DNA of 64,000 bases, taken from contig NZ_JAOBPP010000020.1 in assembly GCF_025574465.1 (NCBI RefSeq), positions 186,001 through 250,000 on the forward strand. The letters are read 5' to 3'. Positions 57,077 through 64,000 of the stretch are shown here, piece by piece. The notes below the pieces were generated by a model, which did no database searches, was not told where the DNA came from, and worked only from the letters and a program-made list of their open reading frames with translations. This DNA comes from Kordiimonas aestuarii. GTDB lineage: Bacteria > Pseudomonadota > Alphaproteobacteria > Sphingomonadales > Kordiimonadaceae. Within the stretch, counting starts at the first letter, position 1; the number at the start of each line of letters is the position of its first letter. The translations under genes were made by a program, and so were the position numbers.

Positions 57077-58804
57077 GTGGCGGCGACAAAACGTCAAAAC
57101 AGGAAAAAAGAGCCAACTGCTCGGAAAAGTAAAAAAGAGACCCTGGGGCTGGCGAAAACCAACCTGACCATCGGGGAAATCAAGCGCGCTTTGAAAAAAG
57201 GTCAGGAGCATGCCGAACGTGGGGAATGGGCGGAAGCCGTTACCCACCTGCTGAAGGCGTGGGAAGCCTTCCCTGAGGATCTCAATATCCTGACGGTGCT
57301 TGCGCATGCGCTGACCCAGCTCGGTGTGCGGGAACATGCGATATATGTGCTGGAGCGGGCGCTACAGTACCATGAGCCGACGCCGGACGTTTGTTCTGTG
57401 ATCCAGCAGTTGGCTCTCGAGATGGGTTTTAACGAGATTGCTGAAAAGCTGGGGCACCAGCTGGTCGCGATGGAGCCGACCGTAGCCAAGCACTATATTA
57501 ACCTGCTGACGGCGCTGAATCGCCAGGACAAATACACAGAATCAATCGACATAGCCCAGCAAATCCTCCCGATGTTTTCCGAAAACTCGGATCTATGGAA
57601 CGTGTTGGCATCGGCTGTACGCTACCGTGATGGTAATGAGGCCTCTGTCGTCTTCTATGAAGAAGCGCTCCGGCTCGACCCGAAAAACTATAAGGTGCTT
57701 TCGAACCTGGCGAGCGCCATGCCCGGGACGGACCGGGCGTTTGAGCTGACAGCTACAGCGCTGCAACAACAGCCCGGAAACCCTGAGCTTCATATTAATA
57801 TGGCGCTGGAAATGTTCCGCAAGGGACAGCTCAAGGAAGCGTGGGAGCATTACAGCCACCGCTTAAGCTCGCGCCGGATACAGGCGCAGAATATTACTTA
57901 CACACACAAATTGCAGGAATGGGATGGCAGTTCGCTTGCAGGTAAGTCATTGTTCGTGACTGCTGAGCAGGGTATTGGTGATGAAGTGATGTTTGGCAAT
58001 TACCTGCCCTATCTCTATGAGCAGGCCGAAAAGCTGTATATCGGTGTTGACAGGCGCCTTGTCTCCCTCGTGCAGCGCCGCTTCCCTGATGCTGTGGTCG
58101 ATGGTTATACCGACCGTATGAGCGAGGGATATCGGTACAGGGTATTTTTGCAAATCCAGAGAGCGCTGGAGGACGGCGCCATAGATATCGACTATGCTAT
58201 TCCACTTGGCTCCTGCGCACGGTACGCCTGGCATACGCCGGAGGACATCGTGGCGCACCCCGACGGATTCCTGACGCCAAACCCCGAAAGTGAAGCCGAG
58301 TTTGGCGAAAAAATCGCGCATCTGAAAGACAAGCCGATCATCGGGCTGGCTTGGCGTAGTGGGCTGTCTGGCGGTGTTCGGCGACACCGGTATTCCACTG
58401 TGGAGGACCTTGCGCCGCTCGCAGCCCTCAAGGACAAAGTGCATTTTGTCAATCTGATGTATACTGACGTCACTGATGACCTGAAGGCAATCAAGGATCA
58501 GCACGGAATTGATGTCATCCGCATTGGGGAGGTCGACCTGAAGCAGGATATCGAGGCAAATGTCGCGATTATGGCGCACTGTGACCTTGTTGTTGCGGCC
58601 TGTACGGCGCCCGGCATGTTTGCATTGTCGAGTGGGCGACCGACAATTCTCTTTGAATCAGACGCGGTATGGTGGGGTTTCGGGCATGATGACCATGTTG
58701 CTTTCGCCAAGGACGCAGATTTTATTTGCGGGCGCGGCCAGCAGACATTCAAACAGTTGATTGAACGCGTCGCACTACGCGCCGAAGAAAAGCTGGGCTT
58801 GTAG
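57077..58804 (+). CDS. flmG: TPR-glycosyltransferase, FlmG-like flagellin glycosyltransferase candidate
   Basis: A 575-residue protein. After a basic N-terminus come tetratricopeptide-like repeats (about residues 35-265). A GT-B-type glycosyltransferase domain follows (about 285-575), with LFVTAEQGIGDEVMFGNYLPYL, KPIIGLAWRSGLSGGVRRHR and a C-terminal MAHCDLVVAACTAPGMFALSSGRP donor-binding segment. Caulobacter FlmG has this TPR-plus-GT layout and transfers pseudaminic acid to flagellins. The GTG start follows AGGAGAGG, and a sigma-54 promoter lies 73 bases upstream. The next genes make nonulosonic acid, so the assignment fits, though the acceptor is inferred. Confidence 0.82.
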   Translation: MAATKRQNRKKEPTARKSKKETLGLAKTNLTIGEIKRALKKGQEHAERGEWAEAVTHLLKAWEAFPEDLNILTVLAHALTQLGVREHAIYVLERALQYHEPTPDVCSVIQQLALEMGFNEIAEKLGHQLVAMEPTVAKHYINLLTALNRQDKYTESIDIAQQILPMFSENSDLWNVLASAVRYRDGNEASVVFYEEALRLDPKNYKVLSNLASAMPGTDRAFELTATALQQQPGNPELHINMALEMFRKGQLKEAWEHYSHRLSSRRIQAQNITYTHKLQEWDGSSLAGKSLFVTAEQGIGDEVMFGNYLPYLYEQAEKLYIGVDRRLVSLVQRRFPDAVVDGYTDRMSEGYRYRVFLQIQRALEDGAIDIDYAIPLGSCARYAWHTPEDIVAHPDGFLTPNPESEAEFGEKIAHLKDKPIIGLAWRSGLSGGVRRHRYSTVEDLAPLAALKDKVHFVNLMYTDVTDDLKAIKDQHGIDVIRIGEVDLKQDIEANVAIMAHCDLVVAACTAPGMFALSSGRPTILFESDAVWWGFGHDDHVAFAKDADFICGRGQQTFKQLIERVALRAEEKLGL

Positions 58805-59674
58805 ATGGCGTCCCGTACCTTTTTTATATCAGAAGCTTCCAGTAACCATGCGCGCAGCCTTGAGCGCTGCCTGAGCTTTGTCGACGTGTCTGCCGATATT
58901 GGCTGTGACGCCGTCAAGTTCCAGCTGTTTCGTGTTGCCGACCTGTTCGCACCCGAAATTCTGGAAAGAAGTGAGACGCACCGCGAGCGCGCGAAATGGG
59001 AGTTGCCCGAGGAATTTCTGGCCCCGATTGCGGCCCGGTGCCGTGAACGTGAGATCAAATTTTCCTGCACCCCGTTTTTCCTCGAAGCAGTGGATATACT
59101 CAATCCCCACGTCGATTTCTTTAAAATCGCGTCCTATGAACTGCCGTGGGCCGGGCTGATTGAAGCATGTGCAAAAACCGGTAAGCCGCTGGTGTTGTCA
59201 ACTGGCATGGCGACATTGGCCGAAGTGATCCATGCCGCCGAGGTATTCAGGAAGGCTGGGGGACGGGAGCTGACCTTGCTGCACTGTGTCTCAGGTTACC
59301 CGGTGGCACCCGAGTTTTGTAATCTTGGCGCGATCGAGGCCATCCGCAATGCCACCGGCTATCCTGTCGGTTGGTCGGATCATTCACGTGACCCAGCCGT
59401 TGTTGGCCGCGCCATTGACCGCTGGCGCGCATCGACGGTGGAATTTCATCTCGACCTCGATGCCGAAGGTGCCGAATACCAGACTGGCCACTGCTGGCTG
59501 CCGGACGAAATTGCTCCGTTGATCGCAGGTCGCCGTCGCCTTGAGGTTGGCGTGGACGGCACCGGCATCAAGGAACCGACCGAGGCAGAGCGCGCGGACA
59601 GACCGTGGCGGGCAGACCCAAGCGATGGCCTGAGACCGACCCTGCAGGTGAGGGAAGAATGGCGGAAAAAATAG
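58805..59674 (+). CDS. Nonulosonic acid synthase (NeuB/PseI family), short form without SAF domain
   Basis: Condenses phosphoenolpyruvate with a 6-carbon amino sugar to give a sialic-acid-like sugar. The 289-residue TIM barrel shows SSNHARSLERC, GCDAVKFQLF (near residue 33), FFKIASYEL, LSTGMAT, LLHCVSGYPVAPE and PVGWSDHS, all NeuB-type. Standard NeuB/PseI/LegI enzymes have about 340-350 residues with a C-terminal SAF antifreeze-like domain, which is absent here. It starts directly after the FlmG-like stop and overlaps the next gene by 16 bases. The exact product (pseudaminic, legionaminic or other) is not decidable. Confidence 0.85.
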   Translation: MASRTFFISEASSNHARSLERCLSFVDVSADIGCDAVKFQLFRVADLFAPEILERSETHRERAKWELPEEFLAPIAARCREREIKFSCTPFFLEAVDILNPHVDFFKIASYELPWAGLIEACAKTGKPLVLSTGMATLAEVIHAAEVFRKAGGRELTLLHCVSGYPVAPEFCNLGAIEAIRNATGYPVGWSDHSRDPAVVGRAIDRWRASTVEFHLDLDAEGAEYQTGHCWLPDEIAPLIAGRRRLEVGVDGTGIKEPTEAERADRPWRADPSDGLRPTLQVREEWRKK

Positions 59675-61398
59675 TCGCTATCGTCGGGGCTCGCCTGAAC
59701 TCAAGCCGTTTGCCGGGCAAGCAGTTGTTGCCGCTTGCGGGCAAGCCGATGATCGCGCGAATCGTTGATCGTTTGCGGACAGTCCCGGAACTTGACCAGA
59801 TTATCCTTGCCACGACCGCCGACGATTATAATCGCCCCCTGCGGGATTGGGCTGCATCCTACGGTGTTGAATGCCTGGCCTATGACGGTGACGTAAATGA
59901 CCTCGTGGGGCGTGTGGATAAAGCGGCAGGCATGTCAGGTGCGTCACAGATTCTTTATATATGTGGTGATTGTCCGCTCATTGAGCCAGCAACCCTCAGC
60001 CGGATGATCGCTGCCATGGCGGCGACGCCCGGCGCAGGCCTGGTGAAGCTGCGTCCGCCGCAGGCTGGCAAACGTTTTATCCATGAAGGCTTTGACCTTT
60101 ACGCACGCGCGTTCTGGCAAGCCATGGAACAGGTAGCCTTTGAACCTTTCGAGCGCGAGCACATCGGGGCTGTTTATCATCACCTCAACAAAGTGCAGCC
60201 AGCGGCGATCGCATGGGTTGATGAACCGGAAAAATACACCGAGGTTGACCACCGTATTTCTGTGGATACACCATCCGATTACCGCTTCATGCGTCGCTTG
60301 TATACCGAGTGGTACCACGATAATCCGGCTGACAGTTTGCTCAGCCTGGATTGGGTAATGGACCGGCTCATGCGCGAGCCGGAGCTTGCAAGCATGAATA
60401 AGCATGTGCACCAGAAGATGGTGGGCGAGAATTCGGCGTTGGTTGCCATCATCACGGAAGCAGGGCCGAGTGTGGGCATGGGGCACCTATCGCGCTGCCT
60501 CGCGGTGGCCGCCGCGTTGCAGGACTATCTTGGGGCCAGGGCTGAACTTTTTATTATGGGGGAACCGGTTGAGCGGGAGGAGCTCAAACTGATCCCGCAT
60601 CAGTGGCTCAGTGCCGATGACCTTGTTGATGCGCTGGACAACAGGGTCCTGGACGGGTGTGTCGTTGACGTACAGGCCGTGATGCCTGAACTCGCGACGT
60701 TCCTGGGGGCGGCAAAAAATGATTTTCCCTGCGTCGGGATCGATACAGCGCGGGAGGATGAGGCACTCTTCGATCATATCTGGGTGCCTTCTTTTTATGG
60801 GTGCCCCGCGCGACAAAGCCGGCTGGGCGGGAAACTGTCGTTTGGCTGGGATCACTTTTTGCTGCCATCCGCGGTGGGTGCCAGTGGCCACGCTGACAAT
60901 GGTCTGATCGTGTTGACAGGCGGCGGCGACGTCGCGGGACTCGGGCAGGTATGGCCCCCCCTAATTGAGGCGCGGGTCACCAAGCAGACACCTGTCAGTT
61001 GGGTGCAAGGCCCCTATGCAGCCGCGCCGGATATCGGGGATGTTAATGGGCGGTGGCATGTGCTCAAGGCACCTTCTGATCTTCCGGACCGTTTGTCATC
61101 CTACCGTGCGGCCTTGTGTGTGTTCGGCGTCTCGTTTTTCGAATGCCTGCAGGCGGATATCCCTGTTGTCACTTTCGACCCGGTCGGGGCGGCCAACCCT
61201 GACGAATGGCAGGAATTAAAGAGAGTGCTGCCTGACTTTATCGCCACTAACGCAGCGGAAGCGGTCAACATGGCGGCCTCTGTGCTGGCGAAGGGTAGCG
61301 ATGAAAACATGGGGCAACCCTATTCCAGGGAAATGCGACAGGGGCCGAGAAATTTTGCGTTGTGCCTGGCTGACCTCATGCAGGGAAGGACCGGGTGA
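59659..61398 (+). CDS. SpsF-type cytidylyltransferase fused to PseG-like hydrolase
   Basis: A 579-residue two-domain enzyme. Residues 1-235 are an SpsF-type nucleotidyltransferase (VGARLNSSRLPGKQLLPLAG, ICGDCPLIEP, HEGFDLYAR, EVDHRISVDTPSDY) expected to activate a sugar with CMP. Residues about 258-579 resemble PseG, the UDP-sugar hydrolase of the pseudaminic acid pathway, with GPSVGMGHLSRCLAVA including the catalytic His276, then VLTGGGDVAGL and FGVSFFECLQADIPVV. Two non-adjacent pathway steps are thus joined. ATG 59659 with GAGGGA is chosen over an upstream in-frame start inside the NeuB gene. Confidence 0.82.
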   Translation: MAEKIVAIVGARLNSSRLPGKQLLPLAGKPMIARIVDRLRTVPELDQIILATTADDYNRPLRDWAASYGVECLAYDGDVNDLVGRVDKAAGMSGASQILYICGDCPLIEPATLSRMIAAMAATPGAGLVKLRPPQAGKRFIHEGFDLYARAFWQAMEQVAFEPFEREHIGAVYHHLNKVQPAAIAWVDEPEKYTEVDHRISVDTPSDYRFMRRLYTEWYHDNPADSLLSLDWVMDRLMREPELASMNKHVHQKMVGENSALVAIITEAGPSVGMGHLSRCLAVAAALQDYLGARAELFIMGEPVEREELKLIPHQWLSADDLVDALDNRVLDGCVVDVQAVMPELATFLGAAKNDFPCVGIDTAREDEALFDHIWVPSFYGCPARQSRLGGKLSFGWDHFLLPSAVGASGHADNGLIVLTGGGDVAGLGQVWPPLIEARVTKQTPVSWVQGPYAAAPDIGDVNGRWHVLKAPSDLPDRLSSYRAALCVFGVSFFECLQADIPVVTFDPVGAANPDEWQELKRVLPDFIATNAAEAVNMAASVLAKGSDENMGQPYSREMRQGPRNFALCLADLMQGRTG

Positions 61399-61400
61399 CA

Positions 61401-62312
61401 ATGTCTGATCGTGCAAGGATGGTCCATGAAGGCCCCACGTTGGGTAGCCGTGAGGGGTATTCGGTGATCGAATGCTCATCCTGCGGATACCGTCACTTGA
61501 TGCCCATGCCGACGGACAAGGAAATAGAAAACTTCTACAAGGAAGAATTCTACCAGAACGAACGGGCCGATTACCTGAAAGAGGCTGATGAGGACTACCG
61601 CTGGAAGCGGGTGGAGATGATCCGCCGTCTGGCGAAGGCCGAGGAACTTCTGCCGGCGGTTTCGCGGTCCGCCCTTGATGTAGGGTGCGGCCCCGGTGAT
61701 TTCCTCGCAGTTGCAAAGGAGCGCGGGTGGCTCGTAAAGGGTATCGAACCATCCGATATGGCGGCCGAGCATGCGCGCGGGCGCGGGCTTGACGTCGATA
61801 CGGGTTTTTTCTCGGCGCAAACGGCTGACGCGCTCGGACAGTATGACCTCGTACATATGGGCGAGGTGCTGGAGCATGTGGCCCGCCCACGGGAAGTCTT
61901 GTCACTCGCACATAAATGTCTGAAGCCTGGGGGCATTCTTTGTGTCTCAACACCCAATGATTTCAATGGCTTCCAGAAAGTTGTCGCGAACGCGCTCGAG
62001 CGGCCCAAATGGTGGATATTGCCGCATCATCATTTGAACTATTTTTCCTGCACCAGCCTGGAGAAGCTGTTTGGCGAAGAGGGGTTTGAGCCCGTTCACC
62101 GCACAACAAACTTCCCCATGGAGCTGTTCCTGCTGATGGGGCAAAACTATGTTGGCAACGCGCCGCTGGGTCGCGAAATGCATGGATGGCGCAAAAATCT
62201 TGATATTACCCTCTATGAGGACGCGCCGGAACTTCTTGAAACCTTCTATGAGTGCCTTGCAAATGCTGACCTTGGTCGCCTTGCTATCGTTTTTGCCCGT
62301 AAGTCTGCATAG
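61401..62312 (+). CDS. SAM-dependent methyltransferase with N-terminal Cys motif
   Basis: A 303-residue class I methyltransferase. The N-terminus has CSSCG followed by HLMPMPTDKEIENFYKEEFY, typical of sugar methyltransferases found in polysaccharide loci. The SAM site is LDVGCGPGDFLAVAKERGW (near residue 93), then GEVLEHVARPREVL and GGILCVSTPNDFN. ATG 61401 is 10 bases from AAGGA; GTG 61395, overlapping the previous stop, is an alternative. Likely acts on a glycan or its nucleotide sugar. Confidence 0.83.
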   Translation: MSDRARMVHEGPTLGSREGYSVIECSSCGYRHLMPMPTDKEIENFYKEEFYQNERADYLKEADEDYRWKRVEMIRRLAKAEELLPAVSRSALDVGCGPGDFLAVAKERGWLVKGIEPSDMAAEHARGRGLDVDTGFFSAQTADALGQYDLVHMGEVLEHVARPREVLSLAHKCLKPGGILCVSTPNDFNGFQKVVANALERPKWWILPHHHLNYFSCTSLEKLFGEEGFEPVHRTTNFPMELFLLMGQNYVGNAPLGREMHGWRKNLDITLYEDAPELLETFYECLANADLGRLAIVFARKSA

Positions 62313-62370
62313 TTGGCGTGGCATTTGCTTTTGTTTTTCAATAAGCTGAGAGAAACGGAAGGGCGAACAG

Positions 62371-63222
62371 GTGCCGGATAAGGCTCAACCATTGTTCATT
62401 GTTGGATGCGGACGTTCGGGCACGCAGGCGCTTGGGCGGCTTTTTGATTCCTACGGCAATGTCACCATGCACCATGAATATATGGTCCACCATGTGCAGC
62501 CCCTTGGCGTAGAATATTGGCATGGTCGGGTTGGCCGCGATGAGGTAATGGCATCGCTTCGGTCGCTATATGGTGCGGCTATCAGTTTTTCTGAAACGCC
62601 GGTCTGGGGGGACTGTTCCAACAAGCTGTCGTGGTTTGTTGATATTCTCGCCGGGGCGTTCCCCGAAGCACGTTTTATCCATCTTGTGCGCGATGGCCGC
62701 AAGGCCGTGTCATCGCTTTATCACAAGCTGGGGCATGAATGCCTTGATGACCGCTCGGTAAACGCTCTACGTGCCTATCTTGAGGCGGATGGCCCAAAAC
62801 CACCGCCTGAGAAGAAATACTGGTGGCCCATGGCGCGGAGATCAGACGAAATTTATCAGGACTATCAATCGTTTGATCATTTTTCACGCATTGCGTACCA
62901 TTGGGCGCAGATCAATCGGGAAGTTCGGCAAAAGCTCGGGTTACTCGAGCAGTCCCGGTATATCCGAGTCCGGCTTGAAGACATCACGGCCAGCCGGGAA
63001 AACCTGGAAGACATGCTGTCGTTTGCCGGTTTACCACTCGGCGAAGAACAGGTTGAACTGATGGTCAGGCCCCATAATGTCATCAAACCGGTAAACTTCA
63101 TGCTGGAAGACGACCAGCTTGAGACTTTCTGGACGTTGGCGGGAGCTGAGATGAAAGCCCTTGGCTATGACACGCAGGACGAATATGTGCTGGAATATAA
63201 TCCGACGAGGGGGAATGCCTGA
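62371..63222 (+). CDS. Sulfotransferase family protein
   Basis: A 283-residue PAPS-dependent sulfotransferase with the 5'-phosphosulfate loop FIVGCGRSGTQALGRLF at the N-terminus and the 3'-phosphate motif FIHLVRDGRKAVSSLYHK near residue 105. It begins at GTG after GAAGGG. Its place between two methyltransferases in the flagellin glycosylation locus suggests it sulfates the flagellar glycan or a related surface sugar, but the acceptor is unknown. Confidence 0.83.
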   Translation: MPDKAQPLFIVGCGRSGTQALGRLFDSYGNVTMHHEYMVHHVQPLGVEYWHGRVGRDEVMASLRSLYGAAISFSETPVWGDCSNKLSWFVDILAGAFPEARFIHLVRDGRKAVSSLYHKLGHECLDDRSVNALRAYLEADGPKPPPEKKYWWPMARRSDEIYQDYQSFDHFSRIAYHWAQINREVRQKLGLLEQSRYIRVRLEDITASRENLEDMLSFAGLPLGEEQVELMVRPHNVIKPVNFMLEDDQLETFWTLAGAEMKALGYDTQDEYVLEYNPTRGNA

Positions 63223-64000
63223 ATGAGTGGCGTAACAGAGACAGAGCGTTGTGACCTGTGCGGCAGTTCTGGCCTTGCCATGGCCTATGATGTGCCGGGT
63301 ACGGCGCGGGGCTTGAAAGCCTATGTGTGTGATGATTGCGGCCTGGTGCAAAGTTTGCCGCGTATTGACCATGTTGCCCGCCGGTCTGCCTTTCCAGACA
63401 GTGGCGCGGGTTTTGGCAATATTCGCTATGGCAAAGGCTTCCGCACGCAGTTCGCGCTGGATACCATTGCAAAATATCGCCCGCTTGAACGTTTCAAATA
63501 CTGCATGGATGTTGGGGCCAACCGGGGCAGTTTCATCCTGGCCCTGCAAAAACAGGCGCCCGATATAAAGATTGATGCCGTTGAGCCTGATGAACGAGTG
63601 TTGGCTGAGTATCAGGGCCGCGAAAATATAGCGGTTATCAACAAGCGTATCGAAGCTGTCGCGTTGCCTAAAGCCAAATATGATCTGGTTTACCACTGCC
63701 ACACACTGGAACACGAAGCCCACCCGCTCAGTTCACTGCGCGCCGTGTGTGAGGCCATGACGCCGGACGGTATCCTGTTTCTGGAAGTGCCGAATATTGC
63801 CTTTCTGGCGGGCACTGACCTCGTGGAAGAATGGTTTATCGATAAACATCTCTATCACTATAGCGCGCCAACCTTGTGCGCTACGCTGGAGGCTGCCGGG
63901 TTCAAGATATTGCAAGCGCCAAACCCCGATGATGTCACCAATCTGACGGTTATTGCCACGCCGGGGCAGGTCAAGCAGGCTGGCGCAATTGCGGGCGAAA
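63223..64000 (+). CDS. SAM-dependent methyltransferase, 3'-partial
   Basis: An open frame of 259 complete codons that runs off the window end with no stop. It starts with a zinc-ribbon-like motif (CDLCG near residue 10, CDDCG near residue 36), followed by MDVGANRGSFILALQK for SAM binding and LEHEAHPLSSLRAV, then GILFLEVPN. It begins immediately after the sulfotransferase stop. The layout (Cys-rich head plus class I methyltransferase) is shared by C-methyltransferases acting on nucleotide sugars. Confidence 0.82.
   Translation, partial: MSGVTETERCDLCGSSGLAMAYDVPGTARGLKAYVCDDCGLVQSLPRIDHVARRSAFPDSGAGFGNIRYGKGFRTQFALDTIAKYRPLERFKYCMDVGANRGSFILALQKQAPDIKIDAVEPDERVLAEYQGRENIAVINKRIEAVALPKAKYDLVYHCHTLEHEAHPLSSLRAVCEAMTPDGILFLEVPNIAFLAGTDLVEEWFIDKHLYHYSAPTLCATLEAAGFKILQAPNPDDVTNLTVIATPGQVKQAGAIAGE

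Noticed and set aside
1..64000. CRISPR arrays, insertion sequences, integrases or prophage genes
   Set aside because: No regularly spaced repeats, transposase motifs or phage structural genes were seen on reading both strands.

Overview
The window looks like chromosomal DNA of a flagellated alphaproteobacterium. The evidence is the flbT/flaF flagellin regulators, a DUF4170 and a DUF2336 protein, a 38-residue aa3-type cytochrome oxidase subunit IV, and flagellins transcribed from sigma-54 promoters. Gene content and a moderately high GC content would suit a marine Kordiimonadales-type organism, but that rank is an inference. Both strands are densely coded, and I see no prophage, insertion sequence, CRISPR array or rRNA.

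Layout. (1) 1-7.7 kb: the end of an Mth938-domain gene, two small exported helical proteins, then an aminotransferase, homoserine dehydrogenase, glpX and recJ. (2) 7.75-8.03 kb: two identical tRNA-Glu(TTC) genes with a clear promoter and terminator. (3) 8.2-10.8 kb: a three-gene envelope operon (phosphodiesterase-fold hydrolase, MipA/OmpV porin-like protein, VanX-type D-Ala-D-Ala dipeptidase). (4) 10.8-26.5 kb: a large polyamine (putrescine) catabolic island. An eight-gene minus-strand operon (puuB-like, unknown membrane protein, puuD, puuA-like, putrescine aminotransferase, puuC, NhaC-type antiporter, GntR regulator) diverges from a plus-strand operon (gabD, a second puuA-like and a second puuB-like gene, a TPR-sulfotransferase). 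The shared intergenic region carries two identically built promoter/operator boxes. (5) 26.6-31.8 kb: a TonB-dependent receptor, an omega-aminotransferase, a small membrane protein, threonine dehydratase and cytochrome oxidase subunit IV. (6) 31.8-42.8 kb: hspQ, a DUF885 lipoprotein, an ACT-domain protein, an MlaC-like protein, cytochrome c, an alanine:cation symporter, DUF2336 and a TRAP transporter. (7) 42.8-52.1 kb: a TipN-like coiled-coil membrane protein, two Hpt proteins around a receiver lacking its phospho-acceptor Asp, alkaline phosphatase, a TonB-C-like protein and a MoxR/VWA pair. (8) 52.3-64 kb: a flagellin locus (flaG, three flagellins, flaF, flbT) followed on the other strand by a flagellin-glycosylation locus (FlmG-like TPR-glycosyltransferase, short NeuB/PseI synthase, SpsF-PseG fusion, two methyltransferases, a sulfotransferase).

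How the genes work together. In the polyamine island, putrescine could be degraded both by gamma-glutamylation (PuuA/PuuB/PuuC/PuuD) and by direct transamination, with GabD sending succinate semialdehyde to the TCA cycle. In the flagellar region each flagellin gene has its own canonical GG-N10-GC sigma-54 promoter, its own terminator, and a leader holding one or two short hairpins, most with A-rich five-base loops; these hairpins are plausible targets of FlbT, which is encoded next door. The glycosylation locus has a matching sigma-54 promoter, which suggests that sugar synthesis and transfer are timed with filament assembly.

The most unusual items are the SpsF-PseG fusion beside a SAF-less NeuB and sulfo/methyl transferases under sigma-54 control, the flagellin leader hairpins, the paired operators of the polyamine island, the unknown six-helix membrane protein translationally coupled to puuD, and the Asn-substituted receiver between two Hpt proteins.
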